From: Leucobacter chironomi DSM 19883
GTDB lineage: Bacteria > Actinomycetota > Actinomycetes > Actinomycetales > Microbacteriaceae
Length of the DNA stretch: 64,000 nt
Direction of reading: 5' to 3'
Assembly: GCF_000421845.1 (NCBI RefSeq)
Contig: NZ_ATXU01000003.1
Span: 186,001-250,000 of the forward strand
Shown: one piece after another, positions 1 through 7,530 of the stretch
How positions within the stretch are numbered: the first letter of the stretch is position 1
Layout of the letters: each line of letters starts with the position of its first letter
Program-made: the position numbers and the translations under genes
Notes under the pieces: generated by a model
What the model was told of the DNA's origin: nothing
Database searches by the model: none
The model's input: only the letters and a program-made list of their open reading frames with translations

Positions 1-442
1 ATGCGCCCGGCTCCGTGAGACGCGCGAGGGGCATGCCGCTGCTGTCGAGCGATTCGAAGACCACCATGCCTGCCGACACCATCGCCCAGGCGACCGAGGC
101 GATACGCAGCAGGGCGAGTTCGAGGCATGGCTCGATCCGTTTGGCCTGTTTGCCGCGAGCGTCACGGAAGAACAGGAGGTACAGCAGGGCGCCGAGGGTG
201 AGCATGGCGGCGAGATCGCCGAGTCCCTGCCCGAGCGCGGTCGGCACGGCGACGTCGAAGCCAGGGAAGGTGAGGTAGATCTGTTCATAGGCGGCCGGCC
301 CGATGCGGAGCGTGGCGACGATCGGGGGGACGATGATCGCAAGGAGACCGAATGCCGCGATCGCCAGAGCGACGGCGGTGCGACGTGGCGAGCGCTCCCG
401 TGAGGCCTGAGCGGGCGTGGTCGTGGCCGCGCTGCTGCTCAT
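1..442 (-). CDS. CopD/CtaG-like copper membrane protein, N-terminal part (runs off the window)
   Basis: The reading frame opens with ATG at 442 and continues past base 1, so only about 147 N-terminal residues are visible. They show a short basic N-terminus, a membrane segment near residues 25-45 and two further hydrophobic stretches. The start overlaps the stop of the upstream copper-chaperone gene (ATGA), so the two are translationally coupled. In Actinobacteria such chaperones often precede CopD-type or fused CopD/CtaG proteins that handle copper at the membrane. The assignment rests on this context and on general hydrophobicity, because the conserved C-terminal part lies outside the window. 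Confidence 0.55.
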   Translation of the reverse strand, partial: MSSSAATTTPAQASRERSPRRTAVALAIAAFGLLAIIVPPIVATLRIGPAAYEQIYLTFPGFDVAVPTALGQGLGDLAAMLTLGALLYLLFFRDARGKQAKRIEPCLELALLRIASVAWAMVSAGMVVFESLDSSGMPLARLTEPGA

Positions 443-672
443 CGTGCCCGCTCGCGGATGGCGGTGAGTTCGAAGCCGGCCTCGCTGACGGCCTGCGTGA
501 GGGCGTTGGTGCTGAGGGGGTGGGCGACGTCGAGGATCACCCGGCCGGAGGTCACGTCGACGTCGACGTTCTCGACGCCGCTGAGCGCGCTGAGCACCGT
601 GGTCAACGTCTGAGCGCAGTGGCTGCAGGTCATGCCGTTGACGGTGAGCTCCTGCTTGCTGGTCACGTCCAT
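439..672 (-). CDS. heavy-metal-associated (HMA) copper chaperone, CopZ-like
   Basis: This 77-residue protein is a single HMA domain. The metal-binding motif GMTCSHC lies at residues 13-19 (Cys16, Cys19), and the remainder fits a beta-alpha-beta-beta-alpha-beta fold. Family members bind Cu(I) in the cytoplasm and pass it to copper ATPases or membrane proteins. The stop codon overlaps the start of the following membrane-protein gene. A palindrome at 705-723 overlaps the probable -10 region and matches the one in front of blaI, so BlaI-type copper-linked control is likely. Nothing looks truncated. Confidence 0.9.
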   Translation of the reverse strand: MDVTSKQELTVNGMTCSHCAQTLTTVLSALSGVENVDVDVTSGRVILDVAHPLSTNALTQAVSEAGFELTAIRERAR

Positions 673-704
673 CGCCGTCGTCCTCTCCTCGGGATACTCG
701 CTTA

Positions 705-723
705 AGACTACAAGATGTAGACG
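705..723. promoter_or_regulatory. BlaI/CopY-type operator upstream of the copper chaperone
   Basis: Two half-sites of type nnnCTACA (AGACTACA and the reverse of TGTAGACG) flank the 3-base spacer AGA. The site overlaps a TAGTCT hexamer that would serve as -10 for the minus-strand chaperone gene. The same TACA-N3-TGTA geometry recurs in front of blaI at 1987-2005. Confidence 0.6.
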
Positions 724-759
724 TACGCGAGCTTGGCGCGGGCAGCCGGCGCGACGAGG

Positions 760-1575
760 TCAGCGCAACTGTGCGGCGGCGTGCAGGCCCTGCGGGATGC
801 GGCGTCGCTGCGGGGTAGGCCAGCGTTTCCGGGTGAGGCGCTCGGCTCGGAGGGTCATGCCGACATCGTGCGTCGCGGCTGCGAGGACGATGAGTGCATT
901 CGCGAGGTGTGCGGCCCCGACTTGACGGGCGGCGGCATCGTCGGCAGCGAGCTCAATCTGCAGGCGGGTGGCGCGTTCGAGCGCTCGGCTGGCTCGGGTA
1001 CCCGGCAGGACGAGCGTGTTGAGCTGGGCAATGCGGATGGCGAGTCCGTGCTGGTGGCGCAGATGGGCGAACTCGTGGGCGAGCACGGCTTGCAACTGCG
1101 GCGGGGTGAGGAGCTGCTCCATGGCTGAGGAGACGAAGATCTCGGGACGTCTGCCGGGGACAGCATAGGCTTCGGGCGTCTCCGAGTGGAAGCGGACGAG
1201 GGTGAATCCGATGTGCTCGTCTCTCGCATAGGCGACAGCGTGGGAGTGGGAGGCCGGGCGCAGGGACTGCAGCGAGCCGGCGAAGGTGAAGGCGAAGACG
1301 AGGAAGACGCCGGAGATCCCGGCGGCGACCCAGATCACCGCTGATACGGTCACGCTGGTGGTGTGCGGGATGGTGTGCCGCAGCGACTCGACCGCGACGA
1401 TGCCGAGGGCGATGCCGGCGAGGGCGGTCGCGATGCCCACGCCGAACGACCCGAACCAGACCGTCAGCGCGGCTCTCGGGTGGAAGAGGTGCCAGCGTCC
1501 TGCGGTGAGCACGCGCGGGCAGAGCACGGCGAGCGCGAGGGCCGTGCCCAGGAGAACTAGGGCAAGGAGCAGCAC
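760..1575 (-). CDS. M56-family membrane metallopeptidase (BlaR1-like, short)
   Basis: A 271-residue integral membrane protease. Hydrophobic segments lie near residues 1-20, 35-63 and 75-101. The zinc-protease motif HEFAH is at residues 167-171, followed by further histidines. The gene lies 6 bp after the stop of a blaI-like gene, the standard pairing in which an M56 protease inactivates the BlaI repressor on a signal. Unlike classical BlaR1 there is no C-terminal penicillin-binding sensor domain, so it probably does not sense beta-lactams. The neighbouring copper chaperone suggests a metal-linked role, by inference. Confidence 0.85.
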   Translation of the reverse strand: MLLLALVLLGTALALAVLCPRVLTAGRWHLFHPRAALTVWFGSFGVGIATALAGIALGIVAVESLRHTIPHTTSVTVSAVIWVAAGISGVFLVFAFTFAGSLQSLRPASHSHAVAYARDEHIGFTLVRFHSETPEAYAVPGRRPEIFVSSAMEQLLTPPQLQAVLAHEFAHLRHQHGLAIRIAQLNTLVLPGTRASRALERATRLQIELAADDAAARQVGAAHLANALIVLAAATHDVGMTLRAERLTRKRWPTPQRRRIPQGLHAAAQLR

Positions 1576-1581
1576 GGTCGG

Positions 1582-1959
1582 TTATCCTTCGGGCTTCGCC
1601 TCGCCGAAGGCGTCCATGAGCGCGGCGACGTCGTCTTCGGCGAGATTCCCGGCGAAGGCGAGCAGGGCGGCCCGCCGGTCGGCGGCCTGCTCGAGCGCGG
1701 AGGTCATCGTCTCGCTCGCCTCCTTCTCACTTGATCGCAGCGGTCGGAAGCTGATCTTCCGGGGCGAGTCGCCGATCCGTTCGACGCGGCCTTTCCCTTC
1801 CAAGCGGGTAAGTGCCGTCATGAGCGTCGTGTAGGCCGGCACGGGTTCGCTGAACATGGTCTGCAGTTCGCGCGCGCTCACGGCGCGCTCCTGTTCGTGG
1901 AGTCGTTGCATGACCTCGTCTTCGAGACCGCCCCATTCGCGTTTGCGCACCCCGGCCAT
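1582..1959 (-). CDS. BlaI/MecI/CopY-family transcriptional repressor
   Basis: A 125-residue winged-helix protein. The N-terminal half has the family signature (WGGLEDEVMQRL, then a helix-turn-helix ending in YTTLMTALTRLEGKGRVER), and the C-terminal half is a helical dimerization region. A GAGGAGGG ribosome site precedes the ATG. Homologues bind TACA-N-TGTA palindromes and are cleaved by M56 proteases or released by copper. Matching palindromes occur before this gene and before the copper chaperone, which implies autoregulation plus control of the copper genes. Confidence 0.9.
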   Translation of the reverse strand: MAGVRKREWGGLEDEVMQRLHEQERAVSARELQTMFSEPVPAYTTLMTALTRLEGKGRVERIGDSPRKISFRPLRSSEKEASETMTSALEQAADRRAALLAFAGNLAEDDVAALMDAFGEAKPEG

Positions 1960-1986
1960 GTCGTACCCTCCTCGTCGATGATTTTT

Positions 1987-2005
1987 ACTCTACATCTCGT
2001 CGAGT
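1987..2005. promoter_or_regulatory. BlaI-type operator upstream of blaI
   Basis: ACTCTACATCTCGTCGAGT is an imperfect palindrome with 8-bp half-sites and the 3-base centre TCT. It shares the block TCTACATCT with the reverse strand of the chaperone operator and overlaps a minus-strand TAGAGT -10 candidate for blaI. Confidence 0.6.
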
Positions 2006-2012
2006 TATTGCA

Positions 2013-2040
2013 TTGTTCTCACAGCATGCAACAGTAGCCT
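2013..2040 (+). promoter_or_regulatory. promoter for a leaderless mRNA
   Basis: A -35 candidate TTGTTC (2013-2018) is separated by 16 bp from the -10 candidate TAGCCT (2035-2040). The ATG of the next gene begins six bases later and no ribosome site is present, which suggests leaderless translation. Confidence 0.5.
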
Positions 2041-2046
2041 CTGCGC

Positions 2047-2280
2047 ATGGAGAACTGGTGGGCGAACGCGCTCTGGTCGCTCACCCCGTCGGTGATCATC
2101 GGCGCCTTCTTCTGGTTCGTGATCCGCGCGATCTCTCGGGCCGATCGCACGGAGCGCCGGGTCTATAAGCAGATCGAGGCCGAGGAGCGCGCGAAAGCTG
2201 GTCTCCCGCCGAAACAGCAGCCTCCCGCGCAGTCGCCGGCGGCTGCCGAGCCCGCGCCTGTCGAAGAGACGCCGGAGTGA
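2047..2280 (+). CDS. small single-span membrane protein of unknown function
   Basis: This 77-residue protein has one membrane helix (about residues 8-28), a charged amphipathic stretch rich in Arg, Glu and Lys, and a Pro/Ala/Glu-rich tail. I do not recognise a named family. Similar short membrane proteins are common in Microbacteriaceae. It is transcribed away from blaI and apparently from a leaderless promoter (TAGCCT six bases before the ATG), which supports the chosen start. Its function cannot be inferred from sequence. Confidence 0.65.
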   Translation: MENWWANALWSLTPSVIIGAFFWFVIRAISRADRTERRVYKQIEAEERAKAGLPPKQQPPAQSPAAAEPAPVEETPE

Positions 2281-2293
2281 GCACGCTGGCCGG

Positions 2294-2674
2294 TCAGTCA
2301 GCGGTGATGCCCTCATGATGCATGGGGCACAAGCGGACGGCGTCCCCGGTGAGAGCTAGCATCTTCTCGGCTGCTGCGAGGATCGCAACGACGGCGTCGG
2401 GATGCGCGAGCGAGTACATCGAGGCCCGCCCCTCGGCTCGCGAGACGACCATGCCGGTGTCTTTCAAGCAGGCGAGATGCTTGGAGACGGTGCTCTGGGA
2501 GAGACCGAGGTGCTTCACCAGGTCGACCACGCGGTGCTCCCCGAGTTGCAGATGCTGCAGGATCACCAGTCGGGAAGGATCGCCGAGGCTATGGAAGAGG
2601 GCTGCCGCAGAGGTCAGCGCCTCGGCTTCGGCAATCGTCGGCAGCTCATGAGAACGTTCGGCTTGCATCGTCAT
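2294..2674 (-). CDS. ArsR/SmtB-family metal-responsive repressor
   Basis: A 126-residue winged-helix regulator. The core runs from about residue 23 (ALFHSLGDPSRLVILQHL) through the recognition helix (GLSQSTVSKHLACLKDTG) to the wing (SRAEGRASMYSL). Cys, Met and His residues in the tail (LCPMHHEG) could bind metal. ArsR proteins release DNA when loaded with Zn, Cd, Co or similar ions. It diverges from a CDF exporter, and repeats of CGATGTTATC in the intergenic region overlap both promoters. TAACAT lies six bases before the ATG, a leaderless arrangement. Confidence 0.9.
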   Translation of the reverse strand: MTMQAERSHELPTIAEAEALTSAAALFHSLGDPSRLVILQHLQLGEHRVVDLVKHLGLSQSTVSKHLACLKDTGMVVSRAEGRASMYSLAHPDAVVAILAAAEKMLALTGDAVRLCPMHHEGITAD

Positions 2675-2678
2675 ATCA

Positions 2679-2768
2679 CGATGTTATCTCCGAATCGGCA
2701 ATCACTCTAGGTCGGAGGCAGCCGCGACTTATTGGCGAAAGATAACATCGCCAAACGACGATGTTATC
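2679..2768. promoter_or_regulatory. ArsR operator cluster between arsR and the CDF gene
   Basis: The 10-mer CGATGTTATC occurs at 2679-2688 and 2759-2768, and as its reverse complement at 2741-2750. The latter two form an inverted repeat with an 8-bp centre just upstream of a TATAGT -10 candidate (2771-2776) for the exporter. The single site overlaps the arsR -10. The layout fits one repressor controlling both directions. Confidence 0.7.
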
Positions 2769-2817
2769 TATATAGTGAAGTGTATTGACCAGTACCGAAT
2801 GAGAACGGAGATCTCGA

Positions 2818-3759
2818 ATGGGCGCAGGACATGATCACGGCCCGGGCGTGGCCGAGGCGGGACAGCCCGGCGACTATCGCCGTAAGCTCTGGATCGCCTT
2901 CGGCATCACCGCAACGATCGTCGTCGCGCAGGCCGTGGGTTCCGTCGTCACCGGAAGCCTCGCACTGCTCACTGACACCGCGCATGCCATCACCGACGCC
3001 TCGGGGCTGCTGGTCGCGCTGATCGCGGCGACACTGATGCTGCGGCCGGCGACGTCGACGCGCACCTGGGGGTTCCGCCGGATCGAGGTGATCGCCGCGC
3101 TCGGGCAGGCGACGCTACTGCTCGTGGTCGGCTTTTACACCGCCATCGAGGGCATCCGGCGCCTATTCGAACCGCCGGAGGTGCCTGCGACCGAGCTGCT
3201 GGTCTTCGGTATCGTCGGCCTCGCCGCGAACATCACCGCCATCCTCATTCTCTCCTCGAGCCGAGGCGCAAACTTCAATATGCGCGCCGCATTCCTCGAG
3301 GTGCTCAACGACGCGCTCGGCTCCCTGGGCGTGATCGTCGCCGCCATCGTGATCGCCACCACGGGCTTCCAGCGCGCCGACGCCCTCGCCGGCCTCTTCA
3401 TCGCCGCGCTCATCGTGCCCCGCGCCTTCAAGCTGATGCGCGAGACGACGAGCGTGCTCATGGAGTTCACCCCCAAGGGCCTCAATCTCGACGAGGTGCG
3501 TGCGCACATCCTCGAGCTCGAGCACGTCAAGGATGTGCACGACCTGCACGCTTCGACGGTCGCGACCGGTCTGCCGACGATCACCGCGCATGTCGTCGTC
3601 GAGGATGAATGCTTCACCGACGGGCATGCTGCCGAAGTGCTCCATGCGGTGAAGGAGTGCGTAGCGGAGCACTTCGAGGTGTCGGTCAACCACTCGACCT
3701 TCCAGATCGAGACGGCGCACATCAGCGACGACGAGCCGGTGGGCGTCAAGCACCCATGA
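2818..3759 (+). CDS. cation diffusion facilitator (Zn/Cd/Co exporter, CzcD-like)
   Basis: A 313-residue CDF antiporter. It has a His-containing N-terminus (GAGHDHG), six membrane segments over about residues 25-210, and a cytoplasmic C-terminal domain ending near residue 300. The family metal site is visible as TDTAHAITDASG in the second membrane segment and LNDALGSLG in the fifth. CDF proteins export divalent cations in exchange for protons. The GGAG ribosome site eight bases before the ATG supports the start. Divergent arsR and shared operators indicate metal-inducible expression. Confidence 0.92.
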   Translation: MGAGHDHGPGVAEAGQPGDYRRKLWIAFGITATIVVAQAVGSVVTGSLALLTDTAHAITDASGLLVALIAATLMLRPATSTRTWGFRRIEVIAALGQATLLLVVGFYTAIEGIRRLFEPPEVPATELLVFGIVGLAANITAILILSSSRGANFNMRAAFLEVLNDALGSLGVIVAAIVIATTGFQRADALAGLFIAALIVPRAFKLMRETTSVLMEFTPKGLNLDEVRAHILELEHVKDVHDLHASTVATGLPTITAHVVVEDECFTDGHAAEVLHAVKECVAEHFEVSVNHSTFQIETAHISDDEPVGVKHP

Positions 3760-3787
3760 GCGAGTGGCGCGGGATCGGCGGCGGAGC

Positions 3788-4945
3788 ATGACGAGCGCCC
3801 CCACGACTCCGCTGCGCCGCCGCATCGAACGAAACTGGCGGCGGCTGAACGGCCCCGCCCGGGTCGCGGGGGTCGACCTCGCTCGCGGGCTCGCGGTGCT
3901 GGGCATGTTGGCGGCGCATCTGCTCTGGCTCGGCTCGCTGTCGTGGACGGAGCCGTCGACATGGGGGGCGATCGTGAACGGTCGCTCCTCGATCCTCTTC
4001 GCCACGCTCGCTGGCGTCTCGCTCGGCCTCTCCACGGGCGGCCCGAGGCCTCCGAGCGGTGCCGGGCTCGGCCGGGCGAGGCTGCGGGTGGTGATCCGGG
4101 CGCTGTTGATCTGGCTTATCGGCGTGCTGCTCATCAGCCTCGACGTACCGGCGGCGATCATCTTGCCGACTTATGCGGTCATCTTCGTCCTGGCGCTCCC
4201 CCTGCTCGCGCAGCGCGCCTCACGGCTGTTCCTCGCAGCCGCGATCGTCGTGCTCGTGGCTTCGCCCGTGGTGGTGTGGGCGAATGCCTCGCCGTGGTGG
4301 GAGAGCTACGAAGGCTGGCTCACCGGGCTCTACATCGGATGGAACTATCCGTTTCCGCTGTGGGTCGCGTTCACCCTCGCGGGCCTCGGTCTGGCGCGCG
4401 CGGGGATGTGGTCGCGGCGGGTGCAGTGGGCGGCACTCGGCCTTGGCATGTTGCTGGCGGTAGCCGGATACAGTCTCTCCCCCGGCGCGGAGTCGTCGGA
4501 GGAGTCGGCTGATCGACCGTTCCTTGAGGCCTGGTGGACGGCGGATCCGCACTCGAGCGGCGTGCTCGAGGCGATCGGGAGCGGCGGCTTCGCGATCGCG
4601 GTGATCGGCGTGTGCCTGCTGCTGTGCTCTGCCGGACGGCTGCCGTGGCTCACCTTCCCGCTCCGGGCGGTAGGGTCGATGCCGTTGACGGCCTATGTGC
4701 TGCAGATCGTGGGCTGGGCCCTCGCCTCGACGATCCTGCTCGGCTCCGCGCATGAGCATGCGTTCCGCGATCTCGACCCGTTTCTCCCGATGACGCTCGC
4801 CACGATTGTGCTCTCCGTGGTGTGGAGTCTGCTGGTCGGGCAAGGGCCGCTGGAAGCTCTGATCGGTCGGCTCTCGTCGTTCGGCGGGCCGCCTGGCTCC
4901 TCCGGGGGCAATGCGCAGCGGCGCCAGCATATCCTTGAGCCGTGA
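3788..4945 (+). CDS. multispan membrane protein, DUF1624/HGSNAT-like acyltransferase
   Basis: A membrane protein of about 385 residues with some ten hydrophobic segments. It starts with the hallmark RVAGVDLARGLAVLGMLAAH seen in DUF1624/YeiB/HGSNAT-type proteins, in which a membrane histidine is implicated in acetyl transfer. A GTG at 3764 would add eight residues; the ATG at 3788 is preferred because the extension is purely basic. It follows the CDF gene by a few bases, so cotranscription is likely. The substrate is unknown. Confidence 0.7.
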   Translation: MTSAPTTPLRRRIERNWRRLNGPARVAGVDLARGLAVLGMLAAHLLWLGSLSWTEPSTWGAIVNGRSSILFATLAGVSLGLSTGGPRPPSGAGLGRARLRVVIRALLIWLIGVLLISLDVPAAIILPTYAVIFVLALPLLAQRASRLFLAAAIVVLVASPVVVWANASPWWESYEGWLTGLYIGWNYPFPLWVAFTLAGLGLARAGMWSRRVQWAALGLGMLLAVAGYSLSPGAESSEESADRPFLEAWWTADPHSSGVLEAIGSGGFAIAVIGVCLLLCSAGRLPWLTFPLRAVGSMPLTAYVLQIVGWALASTILLGSAHEHAFRDLDPFLPMTLATIVLSVVWSLLVGQGPLEALIGRLSSFGGPPGSSGGNAQRRQHILEP

Positions 4946-4967
4946 CTGTCGACCCCGCTCTCGCCGC

Positions 4968-5324
4968 ATGATCGTCTGGTTCGGCATTGCCCAGATCGTC
5001 CTCGCCCTGCTCGCGGCGCTCGTCTGCATCCTTGAGTTCTCCCGCAAGCGAGGCCCCAACGACTACACCCTCGGCGCGACCCTGCTTGTCGGGGTGCTGC
5101 TCATCGCGCAGGTAGTCGTCGGCATCGTGCAGCCTGTCGCAGGCAATCCCGTCGTGGGGGATCCGCTCGAGTTCTGGATGTATCTCATCGTCGCGCTACT
5201 CATCCCGTTCGGTGCGGCGTTCTGGGCGCTCGTCGACCGTCGCCGCACGGCGAACCTCGTGCTGGTCGTCGTGAACTTCGCCGTCGCCGTCATGCTCTAC
5301 CGCATGATGGTGATCTGGGGATGA
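4968..5324 (+). CDS. small four-span membrane protein of unknown function
   Basis: A 118-residue hydrophobic protein with four predicted membrane helices and a short basic loop (DRRRTAN). I do not recognise a family. An upstream in-frame ATG at 4911 lies inside the preceding gene and would add 19 residues of charged, non-hydrophobic sequence, so the ATG at 4968, placed at the first membrane helix, is preferred. It directly follows the acyltransferase-like gene on the same strand. Confidence 0.6.
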   Translation: MIVWFGIAQIVLALLAALVCILEFSRKRGPNDYTLGATLLVGVLLIAQVVVGIVQPVAGNPVVGDPLEFWMYLIVALLIPFGAAFWALVDRRRTANLVLVVVNFAVAVMLYRMMVIWG

Positions 5325-5402
5325 GTGAGTTCGACGCTGACCGGCACGCCGCGCCGCGGTGACATCGCCCGCCGCCCGGCTGAGGTTTGAGAGAATGGCG
5401 GA

Positions 5403-6095
5403 ATGGCAGCTTCGCACACGGATGAGACTCGGCGTCGGCTGCTCTCCGAGTCCTACCGTCGTCTCCGACCGGATGCGCATGTGGCGTTCGTCGATGAGAG
5501 CTACGTCGTCCCCGAGGTCGCACACGGTGCACGCACGTTCTACATCGCGACCGCGTATGTGTCGCCGGTTCGACTCCATCAGCCGGTGCGTGACGATCTC
5601 GGGTCGATCGTCGGCGGAAGCTACTGGCATACGAGCGAGGCACACGCGGCGGGCGATGCGGAGACGATCCACGAGCTCTGCCGCTACCTCGCCGCAGCCG
5701 AGGAGGACGAAGCGTTCCTGTTGGCGGTGCAGTCGCCGATCGAAGATGCTCCTGGCGGCGATGAACTCGCTCGCGAGGCATGCTTGACGGCACTGCTGGG
5801 GAACCTGCACGAGGGGCAGCTGACGCCTCGGCCGTCGCTCGTCGTGGCCGAGGAGCGACGCCACCAAGGACAGCGGGCCCGTGATCTGCGGACGATCAAG
5901 ACGATGCGACAGGCGCAGGTGATCGGCCAGATGCAGGTGACCTTCACCTCACCGTCAGTGGAGCCGCTGCTGTGGGTGCCCGACATCGTGGCGTTCGCGC
6001 AGAGCCACCTTGAGCGTGGGAGCGACGCGGGCTATGCCGTGCCGCTGGCGCCGCTGCTGCGGGTCGTGCCCGTGGAAAAAAGCAACCCCCGGTAG
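5403..6095 (+). CDS. conserved hypothetical protein, possibly DUF3800-like
   Basis: A soluble 230-residue protein. Near the N-terminus (residues 27-33) it has AFVDESY, resembling the DES motif that opens DUF3800 proteins (RNase H-like fold, function unknown, often in mobile or defence contexts). The middle contains acidic and His residues but no decisive motif. A GAGAAT hexamer lies six bases before the ATG, consistent with a leaderless start. The last 20 bases are antisense to a candidate small RNA and its terminator. The family call is tentative. Confidence 0.55.
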   Translation: MAASHTDETRRRLLSESYRRLRPDAHVAFVDESYVVPEVAHGARTFYIATAYVSPVRLHQPVRDDLGSIVGGSYWHTSEAHAAGDAETIHELCRYLAAAEEDEAFLLAVQSPIEDAPGGDELAREACLTALLGNLHEGQLTPRPSLVVAEERRHQGQRARDLRTIKTMRQAQVIGQMQVTFTSPSVEPLLWVPDIVAFAQSHLERGSDAGYAVPLAPLLRVVPVEKSNPR

Positions 6096-6159
6096 CCGAA
6101 GCAAGAGACCGGGGGCCGCCGGAGCTATCGAGCGCTGGGCTGGAATGCTCCGGTTTGCA
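6076..6159 (-). ncRNA. candidate small RNA with two hairpins and an intrinsic terminator
   Basis: A minus-strand promoter (6166-6194) is followed by about 84 bases with no coding frame. The first hairpin pairs 6147-6153 with 6119-6125 (GCTCCGG and its complement). The second pairs 6108-6115 with 6086-6093 (ACCGGGGG and its complement), has GC-TTCG-GC at its tip, and is followed by a run of six T (6081-6076). I do not recognise an RNA family. The same hairpin could simply terminate the gene ending at 6214. Confidence 0.5.
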
Positions 6160-6165
6160 CTCACT

Positions 6166-6194
6166 AGTGTAGCCGCATCGTCCAGTGTAGGCAA
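6166..6194 (-). promoter_or_regulatory. sigma-70-type promoter for the candidate small RNA
   Basis: On the minus strand, TTGCCT (6194-6189) and TACACT (6171-6166) are separated by exactly 17 bp. No open reading frame starts downstream on that strand before the terminator at 6115-6076. Confidence 0.5.
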
Positions 6195-6213
6195 GACCCG
6201 GCAAGACGACAGA

Positions 6214-6429
6214 TCAGCGACGCGGAGGGCGTTTCTTCCGCCTGCCGCGCTGCTGCCATCGGCGCTTGAGCCGTGAGCCGAGCCGACGCGAGCGGTAGAC
6301 GAAGTCGTCGAGCTCCTCGCGAACGGTCGGATCCTCGCGGCTGTCGCGCGGGGGTGCGCCGGCGACACCGATGACGGCGATCAGGGCGGACATGATGAGC
6401 AGCTGCGTGATCCAGAGGGCGATCTCCAC
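6214..6429 (-). CDS. small single-span membrane protein next to SURF1
   Basis: A 71-residue protein starting at GTG with a GGAG ribosome site. It has one membrane helix at residues 4-24, an acidic middle, and a strongly basic C-terminus (RLKRRWQQRGRRKKRPPRR). No family is recognised. It lies downstream of SURF1 on the same strand, 63 bp after its stop, so it probably shares its transcript. The topology suggests a cytoplasmic basic tail. Confidence 0.5.
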   Translation of the reverse strand: MEIALWITQLLIMSALIAVIGVAGAPPRDSREDPTVREELDDFVYRSRRLGSRLKRRWQQRGRRKKRPPRR

Positions 6430-6492
6430 GCCTGCTCCTTTCGATGGCCCGGGTCGGGAAGACGCTCCGGCGCATGCGGCCGGTGGCGACCG

Positions 6493-7431
6493 CTACTGCT
6501 CGAGGAAGGCGTCTTCCTCTTCGGCGTCGGTCGTGCCGCGCCGGGCCTTGCGCGCTGCGGCTCGTCGCTGCTGCCGCAGCACGGCTTCGCTGCCCGCATT
6601 CAGACCGCGATGCTCCTGCCGGGCGGCGTAGACGACGCCGAAGGCGGCGATGAGGATGAACACATACCATTGCAGCGCGTAAGAGAGGTGCGGGCCTTCA
6701 TCGCGCTCCGGTGGCTCGGGGAGCACCCCGGTTTCGGCCTTGGGGGTTTCCCCGATGAGCATGCCGTACGCCCCGGTGTAGGCCTCATCGAAACCGCCGA
6801 TCCGGGCGATCTCGGGCAAGTTGATACTGGCGACCGTGCTGCCCTGAGCGAGGCGCCCGGCGATCTGCGGTTCACTCGCCCGAAGTCGCACGTCGACCTC
6901 GACCGGCCCGGTTGGGGCTGCAGGAATGCTGTCGAGCCAGGCGTCGCCCGCATTCGCCTCGTTGCCATTGACCGGCACCCAGCCGCGGTCGACGATGAAC
7001 ATCAACCCCTGATCGGTGCGCAGAGCTTGGAGGAGATGTGAGCCGACCCCTTCGGGGCCGGGTCGGTTGCGGGCGAGGAAGGGGTTGCCGAGGTACTCGC
7101 CGCGCACGGTGGCGGTCTGCCATTTCAGTGTGTCTTCGTCGAAGCCAGCAGGGTCGGGCACAGCGTCATCGAGCGGGATAGCTGCGGCGTCGTAGTTCTG
7201 CTCAATGCGCGCGATCTCCGCTCGGGCATCGGCTCGCCGGTCGAACTGCCAGTCAGCGAGCCAGACGCAGACGATGCAGAAGATGACGAGGAGGACGTAG
7301 TACCCGAGCCAGCGGCGCGATCGCAGGAACGACCAGCCCGGTTGCGATTGGGGCGGCTCCTGGGGTCGCTCATGTCCTCCGTGGACTGGGCCCTGCCCGG
7401 AGGTGGCGGTGTGTGTCGTCATGCCGCTCAA
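6493..7431 (-). CDS. SURF1-family cytochrome oxidase assembly protein
   Basis: A 312-residue protein with a cytoplasmic N-terminus, a first membrane helix near residues 42-62 (ending WLADWQFDRR), a long extracytoplasmic domain and a second helix near 250-270. FIVDRGWVPVN and the W-Q-F-R stretch after helix 1 are SURF1 signatures. SURF1 proteins help place heme a in terminal oxidases. The frame opens with TTG at 7431, but the ATG at 7422 is equally possible and neither has a clear ribosome site. The CtaG and cytochrome c genes nearby support an oxidase-assembly role. Confidence 0.88.
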   Translation of the reverse strand: MSGMTTHTATSGQGPVHGGHERPQEPPQSQPGWSFLRSRRWLGYYVLLVIFCIVCVWLADWQFDRRADARAEIARIEQNYDAAAIPLDDAVPDPAGFDEDTLKWQTATVRGEYLGNPFLARNRPGPEGVGSHLLQALRTDQGLMFIVDRGWVPVNGNEANAGDAWLDSIPAAPTGPVEVDVRLRASEPQIAGRLAQGSTVASINLPEIARIGGFDEAYTGAYGMLIGETPKAETGVLPEPPERDEGPHLSYALQWYVFILIAAFGVVYAARQEHRGLNAGSEAVLRQQRRAAARKARRGTTDAEEEDAFLEQ

Positions 7432-7530
7432 GGGGTGCGCAGCATGCCGGAGTCGACACGGAGTGTGAGGGCGGCAAGCATCATGCCGGTCATCCTTTCC
7501 TGAGCCGCCCGCAGCTGGGCGGCCTCGCTG

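Noticed and set aside
760-1575. Beta-lactam resistance module (BlaR1/BlaI)
   Set aside because: The M56 protein lacks a penicillin-binding sensor domain and no beta-lactamase is near; copper genes share the operator instead.
6076-6160. Possible 4.5S SRP RNA or 6S RNA
   Set aside because: The SRP tetraloop and internal-loop consensus are absent, and the length and open-bubble shape do not fit 6S RNA.
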